DNA of 64,000 nucleotides from Grimontia indica (GTDB lineage: Bacteria > Pseudomonadota > Gammaproteobacteria > Enterobacterales > Vibrionaceae): positions 1 to 64,000 of the forward strand of contig NZ_ANFM02000025.1 of the NCBI RefSeq assembly GCF_000333895.2, in the 5' to 3' direction. Below the pieces are notes generated by a model that was given only the letters and a program-made list of their open reading frames with translations, was not told the DNA's origin and did not search any database. Positions 18,066-26,581 of this stretch are shown here, one piece after another. The position numbers were made by a program, and so were the translations under genes. Positions within the stretch are counted from its first letter, which is position 1, and each line of letters opens with the position of its first letter.

Positions 18066-19088
18066 ATGAGTGATTACGCCTTTTTTGAAGCCACCAGTAT
18101 TTTCAAGCGTGCCGTACCTTTAATGGTAAAATACAAGGTACCGACAACGCCTCACTATTTCTCGCTTTGGTATACCTATTGTGCAGGTACAAACCCCCAG
18201 TTAAATCAAGCTGTTGATAACAAAGTCAGCCGTTTTGGAGCCTGCTCGATTAAACACTGCGACGAAATTATCGATACGTATCTGATTGATGATGCCAGGC
18301 GGGAAGTGAACAATTTCCGTCAAAAGCTTCAGAACCTGACTGCTGATCTTGGCGAATCCATGGAACACACGGTATCGGATACCGAAGAGTTTCGAGACAT
18401 CCTAAGCAGTTCTGTAGATAAACTGAAAAACGTAAAAGGTGATATCGCCAAAAACGGAGAAAGCAAGCAAGTGCTGCATGAACTTCTCAAAGGTTCACAG
18501 CATCTGCTGAGTGCTACGTCCCAATACCAGTTACAAGTTACCTCACAAAAAACTGAAATTGACGCACTAAAAAAACAACTTCAGGAATATCAGAAACAAG
18601 CCTCACATGATGCTTTGACAGGCTGCTTAAACCGTCGTGAATTTGAAAAGCAGCTCGATGAAAACGTTAGCCAAAACAACGTATTCAGTGTCATGATGGT
18701 AGATATCGATCACTTCAAATCTTTCAACGATGAGTTTGGTCATCAAATGGGCGACAAGGTACTTCAGATTGTTGCAGCCAAACTGCAGCAGGTGGTTGAT
18801 GAATCAGGGGCAGTATTTAGATACGGCGGAGAAGAGTTCGTGACTATTTTGCCAAGTCTGCCTCTAAAGTCGACGTTTATGCTCGCCGAGAAAATGCGTT
18901 CGACACTCGAAAGGTTGTCGGTCACAGACAAGCGTTCTGGACAGAAAATCAACTCGATTACGGCATCATTTGGTATCGCGGAGAGAGAAGGTGATGAGTG
19001 TGGATTGGCGTTAGTAGCCAGAGCAGACGAAGCCTTGTACAACGCAAAACACAAAGGCCGCAACTGCGTCATGCCGCAGGTTAGCTAA
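18066..19088 (+). CDS. Diguanylate cyclase (GGDEF domain), soluble
   Basis: A 340-residue protein expected to make cyclic di-GMP from two GTP. The C-terminal GGDEF domain (about 178-336) has DALTGCLNRREF, the metal-binding VDIDHFKSFND, and an active GGEEF signature at 254-258. The residues just before it (DESG at the I-site position) do not form RxxD, so product inhibition through the usual I-site is unlikely. The N-terminal half (about 1-170) lacks transmembrane segments and looks helical with a short coiled coil just before the catalytic domain; I do not recognise a named sensor. ATG at 18066 is chosen because AAGGAG precedes it by 6 nt; an upstream in-frame GTG would place that Shine-Dalgarno inside the coding region. 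Confidence 0.92.
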   Translation: MSDYAFFEATSIFKRAVPLMVKYKVPTTPHYFSLWYTYCAGTNPQLNQAVDNKVSRFGACSIKHCDEIIDTYLIDDARREVNNFRQKLQNLTADLGESMEHTVSDTEEFRDILSSSVDKLKNVKGDIAKNGESKQVLHELLKGSQHLLSATSQYQLQVTSQKTEIDALKKQLQEYQKQASHDALTGCLNRREFEKQLDENVSQNNVFSVMMVDIDHFKSFNDEFGHQMGDKVLQIVAAKLQQVVDESGAVFRYGGEEFVTILPSLPLKSTFMLAEKMRSTLERLSVTDKRSGQKINSITASFGIAEREGDECGLALVARADEALYNAKHKGRNCVMPQVS

Positions 19089-19097
19089 GCGAACCTG

Positions 19098-19697
19098 CTA
19101 TTGAGTAAGCTTCGCTCCGCCACCAGCGAGCCATTGCAACTCAGCTTCTGTAGAAAGTCGGCCCAGCGAAGCATTTCGGCTCGGAAAGCGTCCAAATCGC
19201 TTAATAACGTCAAAGTTGTTTCTCGCGTGGCGAAAAATATTTTCAAACAACCCTGCCTCATCCAGTCCAGCAGAACTACACAGCTGACTGAAACGAAAAA
19301 GGGCTTCTTCTTGGTCTTCCATGTGTTCCGAGTGTTGCAAAGGCATATAGAAAAACGCTCGCTGAATGGTCGGCAAGGTTAAATCCTGTGCTTCTGCTAG
19401 GCCACGCTTGCAGACCGCCAAAGCAAACTCGTCATACCGGAATGCCGCGCTCAATCCGCGATAAACCCTGCGGCTAAACTGATCAAGAAGAACGATAGTC
19501 GCTAATGTTCCTTGTGGTGAAGAAAGCCACTGATTCAATTTCCCCTCGCCCGCCATGCTGACATAGGGAAGAAACTGCTCTCGGATTTGCTTGTCCAACG
19601 CCTCATCGCTTTCAAACCACATGGCGTTAAGCATATCGTCTGTTTTGGGAGCATCAGGATCGCCAAACCAAAACTCTAGTACTTCTATGTAGTCCAT
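19098..19697 (-). CDS. DUF924 family protein
   Basis: A 199-residue protein of the DUF924 (PF06041) family with no established function. Hallmarks are the N-terminal VLEFWFGDPDAPKTDDMLNAMWFESDEALD, the central LATIVLLDQFSRRVYRG, and the helical repeat-like QRAFFYMPLQHSEHMEDQE. The fold in this family is helical and TPR-like. The ATG at 19697 is chosen because AGGGAG lies 6 nt upstream; an extension to a TTG at 19718 would include that site. It converges on the diguanylate cyclase gene with only 9 bp between stops and no clear terminator. Confidence 0.9.
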   Translation of the reverse strand: MDYIEVLEFWFGDPDAPKTDDMLNAMWFESDEALDKQIREQFLPYVSMAGEGKLNQWLSSPQGTLATIVLLDQFSRRVYRGLSAAFRYDEFALAVCKRGLAEAQDLTLPTIQRAFFYMPLQHSEHMEDQEEALFRFSQLCSSAGLDEAGLFENIFRHARNNFDVIKRFGRFPSRNASLGRLSTEAELQWLAGGGAKLTQ

Positions 19698-19975
19698 TCG
19701 CGCCTCCCTCTGACGCAATATAAGTACCTTTAAAGCCTAACTGCATATTTGATTTAACGCGGTGCAATGACACGATTGGCGTTGGTTTTGTGATTTTACT
19801 ATGACATTTACGCAAGACGTGCACGACAGGACAAGTAAGAGTTTAATCTTGGTCAAGCCGCTCAAAGGGTTGAGCTATCGTTTCAATCATGAGAATGCGC
19901 ACTCCGACGATCATTTACATTGGCGCAGAATCCCAGTAGTTTTGACCTGATTTCCTGACATCAAGAGAAGATGAA

Positions 19976-20407
19976 ATGCCATTCGAACTCCACCCACGTT
20001 TGGACGCAGACACCACATGGCTCGGCGACTTGCCACTTTGCCGTGTTCTTTTAAGTAAAGAAGACTTTGGTCCTTGGTTGATTTTGGTTCCCAGAGTCGA
20101 AGGAATTCGCGAAATTCACCATCTGTCCGAAACTGATCAACTCCAGTTTATTCGTGAATCTTCTTGGGTCGCGACAAAGCTGGAAGCGCACACGAATGCA
20201 GACAAGCTCAACATCGCTGCTCTGGGTAACATGGTGCCTCAGCTTCACGTTCATCATATTGCCCGCTTCCAAACCGATACTGCGTGGCCTGGTCCTGTAT
20301 GGGGCAACACAAACGGGGTGCTGCGCCATGACTTAGCCCAAGTCGAAATTACGGAAAAATGGCGCGCCCTCCTCGGCGAGATCACCGACTTCACGCCGGC
20401 GGGATAA
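19976..20407 (+). CDS. HIT-domain protein
   Basis: A 143-residue histidine-triad superfamily protein. The motif QLHVHHIARF (about residues 90-99) is a HxHxH-type variant of the HIT active site, and the N-terminal LLSKEDFGPWLILVPR is typical of the bacterial branch. HIT proteins are nucleotide hydrolases or transferases; the substrate here is unknown. AGAGAAG upstream of ATG supports the start. Monocistronic, ending at a bidirectional terminator shared with feoC. Confidence 0.9.
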   Translation: MPFELHPRLDADTTWLGDLPLCRVLLSKEDFGPWLILVPRVEGIREIHHLSETDQLQFIRESSWVATKLEAHTNADKLNIAALGNMVPQLHVHHIARFQTDTAWPGPVWGNTNGVLRHDLAQVEITEKWRALLGEITDFTPAG

Positions 20408-20410
20408 AAG

Positions 20411-20437
20411 AAAAGCGCGGATTATATCCGCGCTTTT
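20411..20437. terminator. Bidirectional terminator HIT gene / feoC
   Basis: AAAAGCGCGGAT-TAT-ATCCGCGCTTTT perfect stem with A and T runs, placed between two converging stops. Confidence 0.9.
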
Positions 20438-20442
20438 TGTTT

Positions 20443-20667
20443 TTACTGGTAGACAGTCAGCCCCAGCTCAGAGTCTTCCAACCAAGTATATTGCCGGACT
20501 TCGAAAGATGATCGCTTAGATACTGTCACCTTGAGTTTTCCCCGTTTCACCCACTCTTTCAGCATGGCTTCAACACCATCTTCAGACAGCGCGAACGCTT
20601 TTGCCAACTCCTTTAAAGAGCACTTTGGGTGAGATTGGATATAATCCCGCAAGGCAAACAAAATCAT
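20443..20667 (-). CDS. feoC: FeoC-like transcriptional regulator / FeoB-associated protein
   Basis: A 74-residue winged-helix protein at the end of feoABC. The helix-turn-helix part is LKELAKAFALSEDGVEAMLKEWVKRGKLK. The E. coli-type cluster of four cysteines is absent; only Cys16 is present, so iron-sulfur binding is unlikely. In Vibrio, FeoC is reported to interact with FeoB, and that role would fit better than a redox sensor. The start overlaps the feoB stop (ATGA), so translation is coupled. Confidence 0.88.
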   Translation of the reverse strand: MILFALRDYIQSHPKCSLKELAKAFALSEDGVEAMLKEWVKRGKLKVTVSKRSSFEVRQYTWLEDSELGLTVYQ

Positions 20668-22946
20668 ACTGTAACGACTTTGAGTGTGTTTGCGAATGAA
20701 CCTTGGCGTTTGAGTAACGCTATCGTCGCCACCATCAACACAATGCTACCGGCAATCCATAGACCACTCGCCAAAGGTGTCACCATTAGCATCATCGACT
20801 GATAGGTAATGGTTGCAACCACCACACCTAGCAGCATGGTCCATCCAGCAATGAAGACAGCAAATGGTCGGCCAAATTCACGGACATACGCGCCCATCGC
20901 CGCGACACAAGGTGTGTATAGCAAGATGAAAACCAGATAAGCAAAGGCGCTCGCCACGGTGAAATTAGCACTCAGATTAGCAAAAATGCTCAGGTCAACT
21001 TCTTGCTCTTCAGCCACCGCTTCATTATCTACTAAATCACCCACTTGAATACCCAGTGGGTCTGCATAATTCAGTCCCATCAGGTTTTCCGGGATAGTCT
21101 GTACCGCTTCGGTCAGGCTACTTAGCAAGTCGTACTCTGAAGCTTCTTCATCACTTGGAGAGGCATACAGGTTGTTCAACGTGCCCACAACAGCTTCTTT
21201 AGCAAAAATGCCGGTAATGATGCCAACCGTCGCTTGCCAGTTGTCTTCCTGAATACCGATTGGTGAAAACACTGGTGTGACAAATTGAGCCGCCTTTGCC
21301 AACACGGAGTTATCTGAATCTTCGTTACCAAACGAGCCATCCGTACCAATTGAATTCGCAAAGCTCAGGATAGTCACCACCACCACAATGGTCTTACCGG
21401 CACCCAGTACAAAACGCTTGAGTTTCTGCCAGGTTTTCACGTAGATATCTTTCACCCGCGGCCATTCATAGCGAGGCATTTCCATTAACAAGGCTTCGCT
21501 ATCACCGGGATATAAGGTCCGGCGCAGAACAATACCCGTAAAGATAGCGACCGCGATACCCAAAAGGTAGAGGAGGAAAACAACATTCTGACCATTTTCC
21601 GGGAAAAATGCCGCGGCAAAGAGTGCGTAAACGGGTAGCCTTGCGCCACAAGACATAAACGGTGCCATCGCCGCCGCCAACCGGCGTTCACGTTCCTGAT
21701 CCAATGTACGGGTTGCCATAATCGCAGGTACATTACACCCAAAGCCCAGCACCAATGGAACGAAAGCTTTGCCCGGCAGCCCTATCTTCTGCATTGCCTT
21801 ATCCAGTACAAAAGCGGCACGTGCCATATAGCCAGACGTTTCAAGAAGGGACATGAACAGATACAGACAGGCAATCACAGGAATAAATGTCGCGACAGTC
21901 TGGATACCGCCACCGACACCGTCAGCAATAATAGTGACCAGCCAAACTGGGAGGTGGTCATCCAGCAGATAATGACCACCATCGACCAACAATGCCCCAG
22001 TACCGATATCGAAAAAGTCGATGAATGCACCTCCAATATTGATGGAGAACATAAACATCATGTACATCACGGCAAAGAAGATTGGCATTCCAAAGTAGCG
22101 GCTCAATACCAGATTATCGATGGCATCTGTGACTCTCGCTTTGAGAGGAACGACTTGTGTTTTGGCTGCATGACAGATTTTCGCAACCCGTGAATAACGG
22201 ACATCTGCAACCATGAGGTCGATATCTGTTGCTTCCATAGAGTTTGTGACCGTATGGAGGGTATACTCAATGCCATCAGACACCTGACGCTTAAGAGCGC
22301 TATCTCCGCATAGAAGACGGATAGCCGCTGCCCGACTGTACGCATGGCCTTCTTTTACGAGTTCTTGCGACAGCGTCGAGATGCCTTGCTCAAGGTTTTC
22401 ACCATAGTGAAGCTCAAAACCACTGTTTGAAGACGGCGCAACTGATAACGCCTCAGAGAGCGAAACATTCAGCGCCTCAACCGACTTCATGTCGGTTGCT
22501 GTCACGGAATAGACAGGACACTGGAGTAAATTCGACAAAACGTTTTCATCGATTTCAAAACCTTGAGCCTTAACCACATCCATTTTGTTCAGTATCACAA
22601 CCATTGGACGGCCAAGCTCACGCAATTGCAGCGTAAGATACAAACTGCGCTCAAGACTGCTCGCATCTAGAACGTTAACAATCAAATCGCAAGGGAGATT
22701 GAACAACGCTGAAATCGCGATTGATTCATCAAGACTATTCTCACCATCTGCATTGTCGAGCGTGTAGATGCCCGGCAAATCAGTGAGGGAAGCCTCTTCA
22801 CCTTGCAGTGACAGCCGCCCCATCTTCTTGTCCACAGTAACACCCGCCCAGTTACCGATTTCCTGACGCGAGCCTGTCAGGCGATTAAACAAGGTCGTTT
22901 TACCAGAATTGGGGTTTCCCACCGTCAGTAATTGCTTACCCATCAT
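20664..22946 (-). CDS. feoB: Ferrous iron transporter FeoB
   Basis: A 760-residue GTPase-permease that imports Fe2+ across the inner membrane. The N-terminal G domain has G1 GNPNSGKTT (about 10-18), G3 DLPGIYTL and G4 NKMD, followed by a helical GDP-dissociation-inhibitor-like region. The membrane domain from about residue 280 holds paired gate segments, including GFGCNVPAIMATRTL and the second gate YTPCVAAMGAYVREFG. A single intact frame. It overlaps feoA by 11 bp and feoC by 4 bp. Fur control through the box upstream of feoA is expected. Confidence 0.97.
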   Translation of the reverse strand: MMGKQLLTVGNPNSGKTTLFNRLTGSRQEIGNWAGVTVDKKMGRLSLQGEEASLTDLPGIYTLDNADGENSLDESIAISALFNLPCDLIVNVLDASSLERSLYLTLQLRELGRPMVVILNKMDVVKAQGFEIDENVLSNLLQCPVYSVTATDMKSVEALNVSLSEALSVAPSSNSGFELHYGENLEQGISTLSQELVKEGHAYSRAAAIRLLCGDSALKRQVSDGIEYTLHTVTNSMEATDIDLMVADVRYSRVAKICHAAKTQVVPLKARVTDAIDNLVLSRYFGMPIFFAVMYMMFMFSINIGGAFIDFFDIGTGALLVDGGHYLLDDHLPVWLVTIIADGVGGGIQTVATFIPVIACLYLFMSLLETSGYMARAAFVLDKAMQKIGLPGKAFVPLVLGFGCNVPAIMATRTLDQERERRLAAAMAPFMSCGARLPVYALFAAAFFPENGQNVVFLLYLLGIAVAIFTGIVLRRTLYPGDSEALLMEMPRYEWPRVKDIYVKTWQKLKRFVLGAGKTIVVVVTILSFANSIGTDGSFGNEDSDNSVLAKAAQFVTPVFSPIGIQEDNWQATVGIITGIFAKEAVVGTLNNLYASPSDEEASEYDLLSSLTEAVQTIPENLMGLNYADPLGIQVGDLVDNEAVAEEQEVDLSIFANLSANFTVASAFAYLVFILLYTPCVAAMGAYVREFGRPFAVFIAGWTMLLGVVVATITYQSMMLMVTPLASGLWIAGSIVLMVATIALLKRQGSFANTLKVVTV

Positions 22947-23169
22947 GAGAGGCTACCTCGATGTTTTGCGCTAAAGATAGGCGAAGTGCAATGTCGCATC
23001 CTCTCACTCGGATTTGGACCGGATCGCCCATTGGTGCATAACGGATAACACTGAACTCAGTCTCGGGCAGTAAACCCATTGCCATCAGTTTTTTTCGAGG
23101 GATAGTAGGCACAGACGAGAGAGATAGCACCCGCCCAGCCTTACCGGGTTTAAGTTCCGTAAGCTTCAT
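22936..23169 (-). CDS. feoA: Ferrous iron transport protein A
   Basis: A 77-residue SH3-like protein required for FeoB function. Family features are the N-terminal LTELKPGKAGRVLSL, the central RKKLMAMGLLPETEFSVIRYAPMGDPVQIRVRG and the C-terminal IALRLSLAQNIEV. The frame stays open for ten more codons upstream, but that extension runs through the Fur box, so the ATG at 23169 is the likely start. First gene of the leftward feoABC operon. Confidence 0.94.
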   Translation of the reverse strand: MKLTELKPGKAGRVLSLSSVPTIPRKKLMAMGLLPETEFSVIRYAPMGDPVQIRVRGCDIALRLSLAQNIEVASHDG

Positions 23170-23178
23170 AAATACAAC

Positions 23179-23197
23179 CAAAATGAGAATCATATAC
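23179..23197 (-). promoter_or_regulatory. Fur box upstream of feoA
   Basis: On the minus strand GTATATGATTCTCATTTTG matches the 19-bp Fur consensus at 12 positions, with an intact ATGATnnTCAT core. It lies 10 bp before the feoA ATG. Fe2+-Fur repression of feo is well established in related bacteria. Confidence 0.75.
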
Positions 23198-23199
23198 AT

Positions 23200-23759
23200 T
23201 TGCAGTCAAAAGTATTGCAAATTGTTTCCGTAGGAAAGTTGTTTTTGATCAACAGACCCTAGGAAAGTTCGATACCTCACTCGTTCAGCACGTCGATCCG
23301 CTCGTCAATTTCGTCAATATTCTCGTTAACTTCGTCAGTTTTATCATAAAAACAGCCAGTTGACGCACACCTTGGTTGAGCTTCAATAGAAAAATCAAAC
23401 CTTGTACTCTTCGTTAAAAACGTTAAAAGACAAAATTTTGAACCCTTCTACCCCTGGAAATTTTAGAGGCGGTGCAAAGAAATCGGGGCTTTTTAATGGA
23501 AATGAAATAATGGCGGGAAATTACTATCAGCGATCGCGGTTAAATCGTTTTAATGAACCCAAGTTATTTAAAACCTAATTCCAGATGGTGTGTGGTCTCC
23601 CACACACCTCCGGCAGCAAGCGAAGGTGTCTTTGACGCCCGTGGTATGGTCAGCAGGCTATACCACGCTCTTTTTTTTCTCGCCCTCCCTTTATTTGTAG
23701 TAGCCCCCACCCCGAGCCATAGACTTACACCAGCAGGTATTTAGCATTGAAGAGTGCGT
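23200..23759. other. Intergenic region feoA / sensor-AraC regulator
   Basis: A 560-bp gap, larger than any other in the metal-uptake block. It holds the feo promoter at its left end, a run of four spaced TCGTCAA-like repeats (23302-23338), and at its right end two strong hairpins, the last with an 8-T tail on the plus strand. No plausible plus-strand ORF ends at that terminator, so a small RNA may be encoded here. No transposon ends seen. Confidence 0.6.
23587..23678 (+). ncRNA. Candidate small RNA ending in an orphan terminator
   Basis: Two hairpins in tandem: GGTGTGTGG / CCACACACC (23587-23608, 4-nt loop) and CGTGGTAT / ATACCACG (23640-23667, 12-nt loop). The second is followed by CTC and eight T residues (23671-23678), a standard Rho-independent terminator on the plus strand, yet no plus-strand gene precedes it. 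The transcript start is not determined; a weak TTGAAC near 23439 is a possible -35. No match to RyhB, Spot 42, GcvB or Qrr cores could be seen by eye. Confidence 0.45.
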
Positions 23760-26480
23760 TTATGGATGCTGTTCACTGCCGCAGGTTTCACGGAATTGTG
23801 AGGGAGTAACACCATATTTTTGCTTAAACGACTTGGCGAAATAGGAAGGTTCATTGAATCCGCAGGCAACGGCGACGTCAGTGATCTTGTCACCCTGACA
23901 AAGCATACGTTTCGCATTCTCCAGTCGCGTTGTAATCAGCATCTCTTTGAATGTATTGCCTAGTTCTTGCTTTAAGCGGCGTTGCAAGCTTCGCTCCGAG
24001 ATAAACAATGCCCTTGCTAACAGTGCAGTAGAGTATTCAGGGTCATGGAAATGACTGTTAATCTCGGTAATCACCCGCTCACGCCACGCTTCGGACTCTT
24101 TAGACTCCGAAGATAAGTCTCCGCTTCGCACTGGCGCGAGCGCCTCTGGTAGGTCACTATCTTCAGGCAGCGAAGTACCACAAAAGCGTTTGACGGATTC
24201 TTCGCGTTTATCAATTTCAATGACTTTGCGGTGAACGGTTTCCCTAAGCTGCTTGTTCTGAACCCTTACAGCATCGTGTTTTCTTCGATAATAGACGGCC
24301 ACAAAGATGATGCCGATGATCAAGACCAGCAGGAAATAACCCAATCGTTGGTACCAAGGTGACGCAACCACAAACCTAATCAATCGTACCTGCTGACTGG
24401 TTCCATCACCTTTTTCCAGCTTGATCGTCAAGGTGTAATCACCGGGTTTTAACGCACTGAAAACGAGTTTTTGATCACTTGTAGAATACCAGTTCCCATC
24501 ACCATGGCCTTCAAGGCGATACTTGAGTGTTTCGCTGGTTCCAAACGGCATCCGCCCCACTTCGACGGCAACAGTACCATTGGGGTTTATACCAAGTGGT
24601 TTGTCCGATGAAAGTCCCAACCGCCAGGGGATCCCGTTGATATAAACAGCGCTTGGCGATACCGGAGTAGATGGGGTATTGAAGAGTGATGTGAGTGTCG
24701 CCTCAGGAACCGAGAACACACCAAAGTCCCCTGCAATCAACATTCTCTCTGCGTTCTTTTGACAGAAATGGCGCAAAGAGGCGACTGGATTTGGGGAGCC
24801 TTGCACAAATTGCAGAGCGTTGGGGGAAAATTGGTGTCGGTACACCCCTTTTTTAGTCACATACAGCGCTGAGGTGCCATTCACAACCAAACACTTGGCC
24901 ACATCGTCGCTGGCATTAATAAACTGCTCTTTGGGCTGAGATTGCTGGATAGCGTCATAGGTATAAATCCCACGCTGTGTCAGCATCCATAATTCGCCAT
25001 TCGGCCCGACTTTCAGGGACTTTATCGCTCCCACTTGTTCCCGGCTGAGTTTCGGAATAAACCTGCCATCAAAATAGAAATAGAGACCATTCGCTGTTCC
25101 GAGCCAGGTGCCACTTTCTTCAAGATCGATCACTGAGGTAAGTCGGTTATTGAATGCACCTGACCAATCGCTGCCGAAGTCCACCACTGTCTGACTTTGA
25201 GGCCAAAAACGCATGATCTTGGAGCCAGTTGCCAGCCAAAGTGAGTGGCTGTCGCTAATAATGCGATCAACGGGTACGCCCTCGAGCACTGGTGGGATCT
25301 GCCCCTCCAACCATGAAAAAGTGTCCGGGTTATAGGCCTTAAGGCCTAACGAAGTCGCCACCCATAAGGCACCGTCAAACTTGACCATGCTGTCGATTGC
25401 GGTGTCCAGCTTAGTGGATTTAACCGGCATCATTTCAGCATTAAGCATGACGAGTTTATATCTGGTACTCAAAAGGTAACCGTCATCGTGCTCTACCAGT
25501 GAGGATAATTGTTCCTCCCCAGGTTCAGGGGACAGAACATACATGGGGAATCGGTTGATGTGGCTGATAATTTTGCTGCGATAATTGAGCCCGACATCGC
25601 TCGCGACCCATAAATCTTCCGCTTCACCCACTTCAATATCCATAATGGCGTGTCCGGAAAAACTGAAGGTGTCATCACTCTGTCCGGAGAGCGCATCAAA
25701 GTCGCGTTCATTCTCTTGCTTGAAAAACAGTCCTGCTGGTGACCCCGCCCAAACCCCTTCATGGGTCACTGCTACATGATCAATGCGCAGCTCAGGTAGG
25801 TAACGAGTCAGCACCCTACCAGACTTAATGACTAACACGCCCCTGTCGGTCCCCATCCAATATTGGTCGCCCCGCTTCGAGACGCTATTAATCCTCTCAT
25901 CAAATTCAAAAAGGAGTTGTTTCGAAGGCAATGCGTAAGCTTTGTTTTCGTGCAGAGCTACAGCCTTGTCATCCATTGCTATCAAGGCATCATATGGCTT
26001 ATCAGATACGGTGGCTGGTTGATGGCTATCAGTGTCTATTGTGAATGTCTTGCGCGACGTGGTGACCCAGAGCTGTTTTTTCGTTCCAACCAGCGCAGTC
26101 ACCTCTCCTTCCAAAGCAACAGGGGTTAACTGGTTTTCGTCGATATCGTATTGTATTAGCTGGCCTTTTAATACCAGCCACAAATCTCCGTCGAACAGCT
26201 CAATTTTAGAAACCCCCTTACCGATGGGCGTAAAGGCGTCCAATTTGTGGTAGTGCAATCCGTCATAGAAACTGACACGACCGCCGGTATCGAGCAGCCA
26301 GACACCTTTTCCTCCGGCATACTCTATTTCTTTAATTTTGGCGGTATCACTCGCGGAGGCAAATGGGAAGGAATAGAAAATAGGCGATGCCTGTACCGTT
26401 ACCGTCAGTCCGGTAAAGATCAACATCGCCATAAGAAATGGTTTGTGCAGAGCAAGCAAAATGCGAAACAGTGACAACAT
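23760..26480 (-). CDS. Membrane-anchored sensor regulator: periplasmic beta-propeller, Y_Y_Y domain and cytoplasmic AraC-type DNA-binding domain
   Basis: A 906-residue one-component regulator. A signal peptide or first membrane segment (about 9-31) leads to a large periplasmic part with repeated two-component-propeller blades (for example SLWLATGSKIMRFWP, GTWLGTANGLYFYFDG, ELWMLTQRGIYTYD). A Y_Y_Y-like immunoglobulin domain follows (about 600-705; LKYRLEGHGDGNWYSTS, GDYTLTIKLEKG). A transmembrane helix at about 714-731 leads to a charged coiled coil (about 735-765) and an AraC-type helix-turn-helix domain at about 799-900 (LARALFISERSLQRRLKQELG; ITDVAVACGFNEPSYFAKSFKQKYGVTPSQFR). No histidine kinase or receiver domain is present. 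Similar architecture is known from hybrid two-component systems of Bacteroidetes, but here signal and DNA binding are joined directly. The ligand and targets are unknown. It lies 101 bp after znuA on the same strand, with no terminator between them. Confidence 0.9.
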   Translation of the reverse strand: MLSLFRILLALHKPFLMAMLIFTGLTVTVQASPIFYSFPFASASDTAKIKEIEYAGGKGVWLLDTGGRVSFYDGLHYHKLDAFTPIGKGVSKIELFDGDLWLVLKGQLIQYDIDENQLTPVALEGEVTALVGTKKQLWVTTSRKTFTIDTDSHQPATVSDKPYDALIAMDDKAVALHENKAYALPSKQLLFEFDERINSVSKRGDQYWMGTDRGVLVIKSGRVLTRYLPELRIDHVAVTHEGVWAGSPAGLFFKQENERDFDALSGQSDDTFSFSGHAIMDIEVGEAEDLWVASDVGLNYRSKIISHINRFPMYVLSPEPGEEQLSSLVEHDDGYLLSTRYKLVMLNAEMMPVKSTKLDTAIDSMVKFDGALWVATSLGLKAYNPDTFSWLEGQIPPVLEGVPVDRIISDSHSLWLATGSKIMRFWPQSQTVVDFGSDWSGAFNNRLTSVIDLEESGTWLGTANGLYFYFDGRFIPKLSREQVGAIKSLKVGPNGELWMLTQRGIYTYDAIQQSQPKEQFINASDDVAKCLVVNGTSALYVTKKGVYRHQFSPNALQFVQGSPNPVASLRHFCQKNAERMLIAGDFGVFSVPEATLTSLFNTPSTPVSPSAVYINGIPWRLGLSSDKPLGINPNGTVAVEVGRMPFGTSETLKYRLEGHGDGNWYSTSDQKLVFSALKPGDYTLTIKLEKGDGTSQQVRLIRFVVASPWYQRLGYFLLVLIIGIIFVAVYYRRKHDAVRVQNKQLRETVHRKVIEIDKREESVKRFCGTSLPEDSDLPEALAPVRSGDLSSESKESEAWRERVITEINSHFHDPEYSTALLARALFISERSLQRRLKQELGNTFKEMLITTRLENAKRMLCQGDKITDVAVACGFNEPSYFAKSFKQKYGVTPSQFRETCGSEQHP

Positions 26481-26581
26481 TGTTTTATATGATTTTTTAC
26501 TGTCACTGCAGTTTCGCAGCTTTTCGGATTTGGTCTTCTTCGAAGTTGGAAATTATGCGAACAAGTTCACACCACACCAAC

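Noticed and set aside
23587-23678. RyhB, GcvB, Qrr or Spot 42 identity for the candidate small RNA
   Set aside because: None of the conserved core sequences of these RNAs, as far as I remember them, is present.
23553-23744. 63-codon plus-strand frame across the orphan terminator
   Set aside because: It spans both hairpins and the T run and has no ribosome binding site, so it is unlikely to be coding.
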